Under the pieces are notes generated by a model. The model was not told the DNA's origin, did no database searches, and worked only from the letters and a program-made list of their open reading frames with translations. Shown piece by piece: positions 50,782-58,938 of a stretch of 64,000 nucleotides of DNA. The stretch lies in NCBI RefSeq assembly GCF_900111685.1, contig NZ_FOHX01000005.1, positions 372,001 to 436,000 of the forward strand, read 5' to 3'. This DNA comes from Nonomuraea wenchangensis (GTDB lineage: Bacteria; Actinomycetota; Actinomycetes; Streptosporangiales; Streptosporangiaceae). Numbering within the stretch: the stretch's first letter is position 1; the number at the start of each line of letters is the position of its first letter. Made by a program: the position numbers and the translations under genes.

Positions 50782-52172
50782 CGGGGACGCTCCACGGCGG
50801 GCTCGCCGGCCGGGTCCCCGGGCGGCGGCGGGCCCTCCGGTACGGCCGCCTCGGGCGGCGTCTCGACCGGCACCGAGACGAACCGCGCGGCCACCGCCCC
50901 GATCGCCGTCAGCGCGAACGGGTACACGCACAGGTAGACCCGGAACGCCAGCCCGGGATCGCCGCCGGGGTCGTCGCCGGAGTTGTAGCCGAAGAACACG
51001 CCGAGCGACGTGAGCGCGAGCCCGGTCACGACCCCGTTGAGCCGCCCGAAGAAGCCGAACGCGGACAGGAACAGCCCTTCGCGGTGCTCGCCGTTGCGCG
51101 CCGCGTCGGCGTCCAGCACCCGGGCGACGATGAGGTCGTTCGTCGCGAGCATCCCCGACCAGCCCGCGCCGACGACCACGCCCGCCGCGATGGCGGTGAC
51201 CAGGTCGCCGGCGAAGAACAGCGCCGCGAACCCGGCCGCGAGGACCATGAAGGCGACCCGCCAGGCCCACAGCGCGCCACGCCGGGCCACGACGCGCGTC
51301 CAGGCCACCAGGCCGCCCGCCGTGATGAGGATGACGACGCCCTGGAGGTAGAGCGCGTTGCCGACCGGCAGTCCGAGCGAGTAGCGCACGTACAGCTGGA
51401 TGCCCGCGAGGACGAGCGCCATGGCGATGCCGTAACAGGCGCCCGTGAGCCCGACCGTCCAGAACAGCCGGTTGCGCACGATGGACCACACGCTGCGCAG
51501 CAGCATCGGCTGCTCGCGGGTGGAGTAGCGGGGGTTCTCGCGGGCGCCGAGCGCCATGAACACGATCACGGCGAGCGCCACCACGCCGTAGATGACCGCC
51601 GTGGTGCGGAAGCCCTCGGTGGAGTCCTCGGTGCCGAACACCTGGGTCGTGAGCACGGGGGTGACCGCGAGCGAGATCACCAGCGCCACGAGCTGGAAGC
51701 CCTGGCGCAGGCCGTTCGCCACGGCCCGGTCGCGCTCGCGCGGGTACAGCTCGGGCAGCAGCGCGCCGTAGTTGGCGTTGAGCATCGAGTCGAACGCCTC
51801 GCACAGGATCGCGAACACCGCGAACCAGATCAGCAGGCCCGCGCCCTCCAGCGAGGACGGCGCGGAGAAGAACGCGATCATGCAGGCGGTCAGCATCGGC
51901 GCGCCGACGAGCAGCCACGGCCGGCGCCGGCCGAACCGGGTCCTGGTGCGGTCGGAGAGATGGCCGAGCACCGGGTTGTCGAGCGCGTCGATGACCGCGT
52001 AGACCACCATGACCACCCCGTACGCGCGGACGTCCAGCCCGAGGATGTCCACGTAGAAGAGGATCATCGATCCCTTGATCATGTTGATCGGGATGGAGGT
52101 GCCGAACATCCCGATGGCGTAGCGCCACGCGGGTGTCCGTCCCGGAGCCGGGGGCACGCCGGGCTGGGACAC
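50778..52172 (-). CDS. GPH-family sugar:cation symporter (MFS)
   Basis: Encodes 464 aa with twelve hydrophobic segments. N-terminus WRYAIGMFGTSIPINMIKGS and the LGHLSDRTRTRFGRRRPW loop are the GPH signature (melibiose/xyloside-type symporters). The C-terminal tail is Pro/Glu-rich. The GTG start has GGAAGGGTG upstream. Coupled to the broken ChbG gene; the pair suggests import and deacetylation of a diacetylchitobiose-like disaccharide. Confidence 0.9.
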   Translation of the reverse strand: MSQPGVPPAPGRTPAWRYAIGMFGTSIPINMIKGSMILFYVDILGLDVRAYGVVMVVYAVIDALDNPVLGHLSDRTRTRFGRRRPWLLVGAPMLTACMIAFFSAPSSLEGAGLLIWFAVFAILCEAFDSMLNANYGALLPELYPRERDRAVANGLRQGFQLVALVISLAVTPVLTTQVFGTEDSTEGFRTTAVIYGVVALAVIVFMALGARENPRYSTREQPMLLRSVWSIVRNRLFWTVGLTGACYGIAMALVLAGIQLYVRYSLGLPVGNALYLQGVVILITAGGLVAWTRVVARRGALWAWRVAFMVLAAGFAALFFAGDLVTAIAAGVVVGAGWSGMLATNDLIVARVLDADAARNGEHREGLFLSAFGFFGRLNGVVTGLALTSLGVFFGYNSGDDPGGDPGLAFRVYLCVYPFALTAIGAVAARFVSVPVETPPEAAVPEGPPPPGDPAGEPAVERPR

Positions 52173-52216
52173 GCGATCACCCTTCCTCGCCGGACGCCGG
52201 CGCGGATACCGGCGCT

Positions 52217-52240
52217 GGACGCGAGGTTACTCTCGCGTCC
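52217..52240. other. Hairpin upstream of GPH transporter gene
   Basis: GGACGCGAG-(6)-CTCGCGTCC is a perfect 9-bp stem 45-68 bases before the transporter start. It may be part of its leader or an operator. Weak. Confidence 0.4.
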
Positions 52241-52272
52241 GCCGAAGAACAGCGGGTGAAGCGGAGTCGTGA

Positions 52273-52294
52273 CCTCGCCGGACACCCGGCGAGG
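52273..52294 (-). terminator. Terminator after DUF3072 gene
   Basis: CCTCGCCGG-ACAC-CCGGCGAGG, a perfect 9-bp stem with four-base loop, lies 24 bases past the DUF3072 stop on its transcription side. Confidence 0.6.
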
Positions 52295-52333
52295 CGCTCA
52301 TGTCGTACGGCGGGCGCTCACCTCGTACGGCGG
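52294..52333. repeat. 20-bp tandem duplication at the DUF3072 3' end
   Basis: GCGCTCATGTCGTACGGCGG (52294-52313) is followed by a copy differing at two positions (52314-52333), which covers the stop codon and last codons of DUF3072. Confidence 0.7.
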
Positions 52334-52554
52334 TCGTCCGTGTCCTGGGAGGGGTCGCCGGAGGGGTGCAGGCGCTCGCTGTCCTGCCGGAGCTCGTCGA
52401 TCATCCGGGACGCGTCGGCCTTGCTGAGCCCTCCGGGCACCTCCCTGCCCGCCTCACGGGCGAGAGTGCGCAGGTAGGACTCCTGCGGCGCGGTCATGGG
52501 CTCGTCACCGGTCGTCCACTCCTCCGGGTCCTTCTCCACCGGTCCGTGACTCAT
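52318..52554 (-). CDS. DUF3072 small protein
   Basis: Encodes 78 aa. The DUF3072 segment is APQESYLRTLAREAGREV...LSKADASRMIDEL. Charged and soluble; unknown role. ATG 52554 (MSHGPVEKDPEEW) has GAGGAG eight bases upstream; an upstream extension to 52623 lacks homology. Confidence 0.85.
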   Translation of the reverse strand: MSHGPVEKDPEEWTTGDEPMTAPQESYLRTLAREAGREVPGGLSKADASRMIDELRQDSERLHPSGDPSQDTDDRRTR

Positions 52555-52627
52555 GTGCTCATCTCCTCGAACGTACGTTCCCTCGGTCGGGCACACCACC
52601 ATGCCCTCAGCGCCACGGGACAAACAC

Positions 52628-53431
52628 TCACAGGAAGGAGAGGAGCAGCTCGGCCGTGCGGACCGGGTCCTCCATGATGGGCGTGTGGCCGACGCCGGGG
52701 ATCAACTCGATCCGGGCGCCCGGCACGGCGCGGTAGTCGCCGGCGGACGAGGGCCGCCATCGCCGGTCGTCCGTTCCGAAGATCACCAGCAGCGGTGTGC
52801 CGAGCGGCGTGAGCCGGTCCGGCAGCGACCGCTCCTCCAGATAGTCGCGGGGCGCCCGCATCACCGCGGCGAACACGGCGGCGGGCGTGTCGCGAAGGGA
52901 GTCGCGCAGGTCGTCCAGCAGTTCCTCGGGGACGCGGAAGCCCGGACGGCTGAACCCGCTGTTCAGGAGCGCGCGGATCAGCTCGTCGCCGGGCGGCCAC
53001 GTGGCGGGCGCGCCGCCCGTCTCCGGCCCGGTGAAGGCGTCCATGCCGGGCCCGGTGCCGACGAGCGCGAGCGCGGACACCAGGCCGGGCCGCTGCTCGG
53101 CGAGCGCGGTGGCGACCGTGCCGCCGCTGGAGTGGCCGGCCACGGCCGCGCGCTCGACGCCGAGCAGGTCCAGCGCCTCGGCGGCCCGGCGCGCGTGGTC
53201 GGGGACCGTGTAGCCGGCGCCGGCCGGCTTGGCGGAGCGGCCGTGCCCGAGCAGGTCGATTCTGATGACCCGGTGGGAGCCGGTCAGCAGCGGGGTCAAC
53301 GCGTCCCATGTGCGTGCGGTGGCCGCGGTGCCGTGGATGAGCAGGAGCGCGGGGGCGTCGCGGGGGCCGTCCTGGCGTACGTGGAGGTCGCCGTCCTTCA
53401 GTGGCAGCAGCTCGCCGTCGGTGATCGTCAT
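52628..53431 (-). CDS. Alpha/beta hydrolase
   Basis: Encodes 267 aa. The nucleophile elbow is VAGHSSGGTV, the acid is Asp in IFGTDDRRW and the His is in PGVGHTPIM. The oxyanion region is LLLIHGTAATARTWD. Typical cytoplasmic esterase/epoxide-hydrolase type; substrate unknown. ATG 53431 (MTITDGELLPL) is the first start matching the family; the longer frame beyond it overlaps the divergent AraC gene. 78 bases separate the divergent starts. Confidence 0.92.
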   Translation of the reverse strand: MTITDGELLPLKDGDLHVRQDGPRDAPALLLIHGTAATARTWDALTPLLTGSHRVIRIDLLGHGRSAKPAGAGYTVPDHARRAAEALDLLGVERAAVAGHSSGGTVATALAEQRPGLVSALALVGTGPGMDAFTGPETGGAPATWPPGDELIRALLNSGFSRPGFRVPEELLDDLRDSLRDTPAAVFAAVMRAPRDYLEERSLPDRLTPLGTPLLVIFGTDDRRWRPSSAGDYRAVPGARIELIPGVGHTPIMEDPVRTAELLLSFL

Positions 53432-53509
53432 GGGGCCACTGTCACAGGGGGCGTACGGCCGCGTCTTGGACGAATGTTCTCCGCCGTCGCCGGGATTTAG
53501 CATCGGGGC

Positions 53510-54355
53510 GTGCGGACTTTCGTGCACGGCGCCACCGCCTGGGGCGTGGCGAGCCCGCGCCGCCCCAGCGGGGTCCCCGGCGTCACCATGGCCGGGTTCC
53601 ACATCCCGGACCTGCGGACGATCCGGATGGTGCCGCATCCGGCCGTGACGCTGCTCGTCGGGTTCGGGGCCGGGACGCCCGTCCTGGACGAGGCCGGCGG
53701 GCCGCGGCCGGTCGGGAACGTCGCCGCAGGGCCCGGGTTCGGCTCCGGCGGCGCGGTCCTGGCGCGCGGCGAGAACGTCGAGTGCGTACAGGTGCGCCTG
53801 TCCCCGGTGGTCGCCCGCGCGGTCCTCGGCGTCTCCCCGGCCGATCTCGACGGCGCGTTCGTGGACCTCGACGACCTGTGGGGCCGGGAGGCGTCCCGCC
53901 TGCGCGACCGGCTGAGCGGCGCCCCGTCGTGGCGGGACCGCTTCGCGCTGACGGACGCGCTGCTCGTCCGGCGGCACCAGGCGGGGCCGCCGGTGGACCC
54001 GGAGGTGGCGTGGGCCTGGCGGCGGATCGTCTCCGGCCGTGGGCTGGTCCGGGTCGAGGGGCTGGCCGTCGAGGTCGGGTGGAGCCGCAAGCGCCTGTGG
54101 TCCCGGTTCCGTGCGCAGCTCGGCCTGCCGCCCAAGCGCGCCGCGAAGCTGGTCCGCTTCGACCGCGCCGCCCACCGCCTGACGGCGGGGGAGGGCGCGG
54201 CCCGGGTAGCCGCGGAGGGCGGTTACGCCGACCAGTCGCACCTGCACCGCGAGGTCGTGGCGTTCACCGGCGCGACGCCGTCGGCCGTGGCCGAGGAGCC
54301 GTTCCTGGCCGTGGACCACCTCGCCTGGCCCGGCCTCAGCCGCTCCCGGCGGTGA
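53510..54355 (+). CDS. AraC-family regulator
   Basis: Encodes 281 aa, with a C-terminal HTH (GLAVEVGWSRKRLWSRFRAQLGLPPKRAAKLVRFDRA in parts; ARVAAEGGYADQSHLHREV). N-terminal domain unassigned. GTG start, possibly leaderless. Divergent from the hydrolase and likely regulates it. Overlaps the convergent TetR gene by 20 bases at the 3' end. Confidence 0.88.
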   Translation: MRTFVHGATAWGVASPRRPSGVPGVTMAGFHIPDLRTIRMVPHPAVTLLVGFGAGTPVLDEAGGPRPVGNVAAGPGFGSGGAVLARGENVECVQVRLSPVVARAVLGVSPADLDGAFVDLDDLWGREASRLRDRLSGAPSWRDRFALTDALLVRRHQAGPPVDPEVAWAWRRIVSGRGLVRVEGLAVEVGWSRKRLWSRFRAQLGLPPKRAAKLVRFDRAAHRLTAGEGAARVAAEGGYADQSHLHREVVAFTGATPSAVAEEPFLAVDHLAWPGLSRSRR

Positions 54356-54917
54356 ACCGGGCCAGCAGGAGCGCCAGCCTGCGCTCGTGCAGCTCGCGGG
54401 GCAGCCGGCCGCCGAGCGTGAGCGTCGCCAGGCCGTGCAGGGCGGCCCAGTACGTCTCGGTCAGCAGGCCGAGGTCGTCGTCGCCGGCGTGCGGCCGGAC
54501 GGCCTCGGCGAGCTCCTGGAAGCCCGCCGACAGCGCGGGCGGGACCTGCGGGGTGGCGAACGGCAGGTCCACGCCGCGCCGGAACATCGCGTCGTAGAGC
54601 GCGGGACGCCGCTCGGCGAAGGAGACGTACGCCCGCCCGACCCCCGCCAGGGCGTCGTCCGCGTCCCGCGCCGCCGTCCGGGCGGCCCGCAGCTCGCCGG
54701 CCAGCTCGGCGAAGCCCTCCACCGCGACCGCCGCCATGATGGCGTCCTTGCCCTTGAAGTGGCTGTAGAGCACGGGCTGGCTGTACTCCACCCGCTCGGC
54801 GAGCCGCCGGGTGGTCACCGCCTCCCATCCTTCGGTCTCGGCGAGCTCCCGGGCGGCCGTGATGATCAGCTTCTCGCGTTCCGCGCGTTCACGCTCCCGG
54901 CGGGATTGGATTGTCAT
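54336..54917 (-). CDS. TetR-family regulator of DUF4267 gene
   Basis: Encodes 193 aa. HTH at residues 15-55 (WEAVTTRRLAERVEYSQPVLYSHFKGKDAIMA, in parts). TetR_C-like ligand domain. ATG 54917 (MTIQSRRERE) sits 11 bases from a perfect 13-bp palindrome that is very likely its autoregulatory site, with a second copy before the divergent DUF4267 gene. Confidence 0.92.
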   Translation of the reverse strand: MTIQSRRERERAEREKLIITAARELAETEGWEAVTTRRLAERVEYSQPVLYSHFKGKDAIMAAVAVEGFAELAGELRAARTAARDADDALAGVGRAYVSFAERRPALYDAMFRRGVDLPFATPQVPPALSAGFQELAEAVRPHAGDDDLGLLTETYWAALHGLATLTLGGRLPRELHERRLALLLARFTAGSG

Positions 54918-54927
54918 GCTTCGAAAT

Positions 54928-54940
54928 CTAGCATCGCTAG
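54928..54940. promoter_or_regulatory. TetR operator candidate 1
   Basis: CTAGC-ATC-GCTAG is a perfect 13-base palindrome 11 bases upstream of the TetR start. Confidence 0.6.
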
Positions 54941-54977
54941 CCAATCTGCCGATGCTCTGCTAGCGTAATTTTTGTTC

Positions 54978-54990
54978 CTAGCGCTGCTAG
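54978..54990. promoter_or_regulatory. TetR operator candidate 2
   Basis: CTAGC-GCT-GCTAG repeats the arms of the site at 54928-54940, 50 bases centre to centre, 19 bases before the DUF4267 start. A lone GCTAGCG half-site lies between them at 54959-54965. Confidence 0.6.
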
Positions 54991-55008
54991 ATTTTCCTGG
55001 AGGCGAAG

Positions 55009-55383
55009 ATGCTCACCTACATCGCGTACGGCCTGGCCGTCGTCCTCAACCTGATGATCCTGTTCATCGGAGCCCGTTTCCTGCTCGTCCCGCAGGCCGC
55101 GGCGGCCGGTTACGGCGTGCCGGCCAAGACCGACGGCGACCGGGCGTACCTGACCATCAAGGGGGTGCGCGACGGGACCTACGGCCTGCTCGGCCTGGCG
55201 CTGCTGGCCTTCGCCGGGACCACCGCCGAGGCGTGGTACATGCTGGTCGTGGCGCTGGCGCCGCTCGGCGACACCCTGATCGTGCTGCGCAACGGCGGGA
55301 CGAAGGCCGCGGCGTTCGGCATCCACTTCGCGACCGCCGTGGTCGTCCTGGTCTGCGCCGCCCTGCTCTTCGCGGTCGCTTGA
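55009..55383 (+). CDS. DUF4267 membrane protein
   Basis: Encodes 124 aa with four hydrophobic helices (YIAYGLAVVLNLMILFIG, GTYGLLGLALLAFAG, WYMLVVALAPLGDTLIV, FATAVVVLVCAALLF). GGAGG lies five bases before ATG. Likely the TetR target; function unknown. Confidence 0.85.
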   Translation: MLTYIAYGLAVVLNLMILFIGARFLLVPQAAAAGYGVPAKTDGDRAYLTIKGVRDGTYGLLGLALLAFAGTTAEAWYMLVVALAPLGDTLIVLRNGGTKAAAFGIHFATAVVVLVCAALLFAVA

Positions 55384-55539
55384 TCACCTCACGGCCCCTC
55401 GCGACCGGCCGGCCGCCACCGATGAGTTCTGTCGGTGGCGGCTGTCATTCTGTGCATGACAACGAATTCCGCTTGCGCGATCGAGGGCCGCGACGCCGGC
55501 CGTGAGCACATTCCGTCCGACGATCCCGAACGAGGTGCC

Positions 55540-57003
55540 GTGTCCGGCCGACAGTCCCACTCCCATGCCAGCCCCGCCGCCGCGGGCGGCACGCCGGTCG
55601 TGATCCGGCTGCTGGTGCTCGCCACGTTCGTGGTCGTGCTCAACGAGACCATCATGATCAACGCGATCCCCCGGCTGATGAGCGCCCTCGCCATCACCGA
55701 GCAGACCGCGCAGTGGCTCTCGACCGCCTTCATGCTCACCATGGCCGCGGTCATCCCCGCCACCGGCTGGTTCCTGCAGCGGGTCACCACCCGCCACGCC
55801 TACGCCACCGCGATGGGCCTGTTCCTGGCCGGCACGGCGCTGGCCGCCGTCGCGCCGACGTTCGAGGTGCTGCTGGCCGCCCGCATCGTCCAGGCGGCGG
55901 GGACGGCCGTGATGATGCCGCTGCTGATGACCACGCTGATGCGGGTGGTGCCGGAGGAGGACCGCGGCCGGGTGATGGGCAACGTCAGCCTGGCCATGTC
56001 GGTCGCGCCCGCCATGGGGCCGGCGGTCTCCGGGGTGATCCTGCAGTTCGGTTCCTGGCGGCTGCTGTTCGCCGTGGTGCTCCCCATCGCCGCCCTCATC
56101 ACCTGGGGCGGGATGAAGCGGCTCCAGGACGTCGGGGAGACCGAGGTGAGCAACATCGACTGGTTCAGCGTGGTCACCGCGGCGGCCGGGTTCGGCGGCC
56201 TGGTCTACGGCCTCAGCCGGTTCGAGGGCGGCGACCCCGCCTTCGCCGCGGCGATCGTCGCGGCCGGGCTGGTCACCATCGTCGTCTTCGTCGTCCGCCA
56301 GCTCTGGCTGCAGAAGCACGGCGTGCCGCTGCTGGACCTGCGCACCCTGCGCCAGCGCACCTACACCGTCGCGCTGATCCTCATGTCGATCGCCTTCATG
56401 GCGATGCTCGGCTCCATGATCCTGCTGCCCCTCTACCTGCAGAGCCTGCGCGGGCTCAGCGCCCTGGAGACCGGGCTGCTGGTGATGCCGGGCGGGCTCG
56501 CGATGGGCCTGCTGGGGCCGGCCGTCGGGCGGCTGTTCGACCGGTTCGGCGGCCGGGTGCTGGTCGTCCCCGGCGCGGTCGGGATCATGCTCACGCTCAC
56601 CGGGCTCACGCAGGTGTCGATGACCACGCCCTACTGGCAGATCCTCGGCCTGCACATGCTGCTCATGGTCAGCCTGGCCGCCACCTTCACCCCCGTGTTC
56701 ACCCTCGCGCTCGGGGCGGTGCCGCCGCGGCTCTACTCCCACGGCAGCTCGATCCTGAGCACGCTGCAGCAGGTCGCGGCGGCGTTCGGCACCGCGCTGG
56801 TGATCACCGTCATGAGCGCGCGGGCCGGCGCGCTGCGGGCGGAGGGGGTCCCCGAGGCGCTGGCCGACCTCGACGGGATGCGGCTGGCGTTCGTCATCGG
56901 CGCGGTGCTGTCGGTGGCCGTCGTCGCCACCGCCCTGCTGCTTCCCGCCCGGACGGGCGACGCGGAGGGCTCCGAGGAAGCCCAGCCGGCGCACGCGGTG
57001 TGA
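55540..57003 (+). CDS. DHA2-type MFS multidrug exporter
   Basis: Encodes 487 aa from GTG 55540 (GAGG site five bases before); ATG 55456 would add 28 polar residues. Fourteen-helix DHA2 pattern: FVVVLNETIMINAIPRLM, QWLSTAFMLTMAAVIP, RIVQAAGTAVMMPLL, GPAVSGVI. Drug/proton antiport at the membrane is expected. Follows DUF4267 by 156 bases; not clearly co-transcribed. Confidence 0.9.
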   Translation: MSGRQSHSHASPAAAGGTPVVIRLLVLATFVVVLNETIMINAIPRLMSALAITEQTAQWLSTAFMLTMAAVIPATGWFLQRVTTRHAYATAMGLFLAGTALAAVAPTFEVLLAARIVQAAGTAVMMPLLMTTLMRVVPEEDRGRVMGNVSLAMSVAPAMGPAVSGVILQFGSWRLLFAVVLPIAALITWGGMKRLQDVGETEVSNIDWFSVVTAAAGFGGLVYGLSRFEGGDPAFAAAIVAAGLVTIVVFVVRQLWLQKHGVPLLDLRTLRQRTYTVALILMSIAFMAMLGSMILLPLYLQSLRGLSALETGLLVMPGGLAMGLLGPAVGRLFDRFGGRVLVVPGAVGIMLTLTGLTQVSMTTPYWQILGLHMLLMVSLAATFTPVFTLALGAVPPRLYSHGSSILSTLQQVAAAFGTALVITVMSARAGALRAEGVPEALADLDGMRLAFVIGAVLSVAVVATALLLPARTGDAEGSEEAQPAHAV

Positions 57004-57043
57004 GGGGCCGGGGCAGGGGTGACGGGATGAGTTCTGGCCCTGG

Positions 57044-57361
57044 TCAGCGGCCTGGGGGGTTCGACTCGCACCAGGTGAACAGATCGCGCACGCGCAGCGG
57101 CTGGGGGTCAGGCTCGGGCCCGGCATCGGGTTCGGGCTCGGGTTCGGGGGCGAGCCCGGGTCTGGGGTCGGGTCCCGGGGTGGGATTGAGGCCGGATCCG
57201 GGTTCGGGCTCAGGTCCGGCCTCGGACTCGGGGCCGAGCTCAGGTGCGGGGGCGAGCTCAGGTCCGGGTCCGGAGTCGAGTCCGGGGTCGGGCCCGGGAC
57301 CGGGTGTGGGGGGTGGGTCGTTGCCTGGGAGCAGTTGGTTGTCGTGCATGACCTCCACCAT
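57044..57361 (-). CDS. Possible Pro/Gly/Glu-repeat small protein
   Basis: The minus strand encodes about 105 aa: short N-terminus (MVEVMHDNQLLPGND), a long PG/PE/PD repeat (57090-57340), then a non-repetitive tail LRVRDLFTWCESNPPGR. The repeat is a degenerate GGGTCCGG-type array that is open on the other strand too (Gly/Ser). No good ribosome site supports a start (GGAGG is only two bases from ATG 57349). The 478-base gap between the exporter and cyclase genes otherwise has no gene. A real low-complexity gene or a decayed repeat. Confidence 0.3.
   Translation of the reverse strand: MVEVMHDNQLLPGNDPPPTPGPGPDPGLDSGPGPELAPAPELGPESEAGPEPEPGSGLNPTPGPDPRPGLAPEPEPEPDAGPEPDPQPLRVRDLFTWCESNPPGR
57070..57330. 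repeat. GC-rich hexamer-like repeat tract
   Basis: About 260 bases of imperfect 6-12 base units built from GGG-TC-GG and CCGG-TTC words fill most of the gap after the exporter. Purine/pyrimidine skew is strong. It can encode Pro-Glu on one strand and Gly-Ser on the other. Confidence 0.7.
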
Positions 57362-57480
57362 GACGGCCCGCGGAGATCGGGCGCAGCCGTACGACCACAT
57401 CTCGTGGGTCAGGTCGTGCTCACGCCCCGGACGGATTGTCGGAGCGCCGGGATAGCCTGCCGGCGGTGCCCTCGAACCAC

Positions 57481-58461
57481 ATGACCGAAGGAGTCGATGC
57501 TGGGATGACGGCAGGGCGATCGATGCCTACTCAGGACGACGTGCTCGGATACTTCGACACGCTGTCGAACTGGGGACGGTGGGGCGACGACGACGAGCTA
57601 GGCACCCTCAACCACATCACCGACGACGTCCGGCTGGCGGCGGCGCGGGCCGTGCGCCACGGCAGGAGCGTGTCGTGCGCGTGGGAGGTCTCCGTGCCGG
57701 AAGACATGGAGCGCTCGACGACGACGTGCCCGTGCGCCGCCGACATGCCGGGTGCCGAGAACATGCCGGTGTCCGCATTCCACAAGGACCGGCGCTGGGG
57801 CTTCTCGTCGGAGCGGCTGGGGCTCACGTTCCACGGCAACACCCTCACCCACCTCGACTCGCCGTGTCACATCTTCTGGGACGGCACGATGTACAACGGC
57901 CGGTCGCACGAGTTGGTCGACGCGGAGACGGGATCGGCGTGGGCGTCCGTGACGGCGGCGGCGAACGGGATCGTCACGCGTGGTGTCCTGCTGGACATCG
58001 CGGGTGTGCGGGGTGTGCCGTGGCTGGAGCCGGGGCAGGGCGTGTTTCCTGATGATCTCGAGGAGGCCGAGCGTCGCCAGGGTGTGCGGGTGCGGTCCGG
58101 TGACGCGGTGCTCCTGCGGACCGGCTACGGCCGCCTCCGGCACGAGACCGGTGCGGCGAGTGGTTTCACGCAGGCCGGGTGGCACGCGTCCTGCCTGCCG
58201 TGGCTCCGTGAACGGGAGGTCGCGCTGATCGGCGCCGACACTCCCCAGGACGTCCAGCCGTCGGGGTACGACAGCGTGTTGATGCCGGTTCACGCCGTGA
58301 GCCTCGTCGCGATGGGCCTGTGGCTGCTCGACAACTGCGACCTGGAGGCGTGCACGACCACGGCCGCCGAGCTAGGCCAGTGGGACTTCCAGCTCGCGGT
58401 AGCGCCGGTCCGCTTCGCCGGCACGTCCGGCAGTCCGGTCAATCCGATCGCGACCTTCTGA
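57481..58461 (+). CDS. Cyclase-family protein (kynurenine-formamidase-like)
   Basis: Encodes up to 326 aa. The metal site HxxTHxDxPxH is present as HGNTLTHLDSPCH; DVQPSGYDSVLMPVHAV and LRTGYGRLRHE are also family stretches. The fold hydrolyses formamides or cyclises polyketides. Start uncertain: ATG 57481, 57505 or 57523 all lack a well-spaced ribosome site, and GAAGGAG at 57486 lies between the first two. The first is used here. Confidence 0.85.
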   Translation: MTEGVDAGMTAGRSMPTQDDVLGYFDTLSNWGRWGDDDELGTLNHITDDVRLAAARAVRHGRSVSCAWEVSVPEDMERSTTTCPCAADMPGAENMPVSAFHKDRRWGFSSERLGLTFHGNTLTHLDSPCHIFWDGTMYNGRSHELVDAETGSAWASVTAAANGIVTRGVLLDIAGVRGVPWLEPGQGVFPDDLEEAERRQGVRVRSGDAVLLRTGYGRLRHETGAASGFTQAGWHASCLPWLREREVALIGADTPQDVQPSGYDSVLMPVHAVSLVAMGLWLLDNCDLEACTTTAAELGQWDFQLAVAPVRFAGTSGSPVNPIATF

Positions 58462-58656
58462 TCGCGGTGCACGGGGACATAGGGGCGGATCACGGCGGCT
58501 TGGCCGGATCATGGCCGAGTGTGGACGGGAATCGGCCGTGATGTCGGGCGAGAACCGCAGCCGATATCGATGCCGATACGGGCGCGGTTGTCGCATGCCG
58601 TCGTGACCCGCTGTCTTCACCGGCTGTTCTCACCGGTTGCTCTCACCGGGGACGGA

Positions 58657-58794
58657 TCACCACCAATCCCAGTCGTCTCCCCAGGGACCGCCCCAGGGAC
58701 CGCCCCACCACCGTCTGCGGTAGCGGCAGCGCCGACCGCACCAACGGCGGCGGCGGCAGCAGCCTCCGCCTCCGCGGAACCCATATCCGGCCAT
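58657..58794 (-). CDS. 45-aa Arg/Trp/Cys/Gly-rich micro-protein
   Basis: ATG 58794 is preceded by GGAGGGAGGAACC, one of the strongest ribosome sites here, and opens a 45-residue frame: MAGYGFRGGGGCC, then RRRRWCGRRCRYRRRWW, then GGPWGGPWGDDWDWW and TGA. It has four Cys in two pairs, eight Trp and many Arg. It lies between the cyclase and the AraC gene, so could be regulated alone. No homology known to me; could be a membrane-active, nucleic-acid-binding or RiPP-like peptide. Confidence 0.5.
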   Translation of the reverse strand: MAGYGFRGGGGCCRRRRWCGRRCRYRRRWWGGPWGGPWGDDWDWW

Positions 58795-58938
58795 GGTTCC
58801 TCCCTCCACCGGTCTGATCCCTTCATCACGACGCTAGCTCCCAAATAGGGACGAACCATCGCACATGTGGCTATTTCACGGTCATTTGACGGCGATTTCA
58901 CGACGGCAAAGCGGGCCGGCGGCTTATCGCCCCCGCGC

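Noticed and set aside
58617-58901. 94-codon Ala-rich minus-strand frame overlapping the micro-protein
   Set aside because: No ribosome site near its start; Ala/Gly stretch is the +1 shadow of the Gly/Cys/Arg coding frame.
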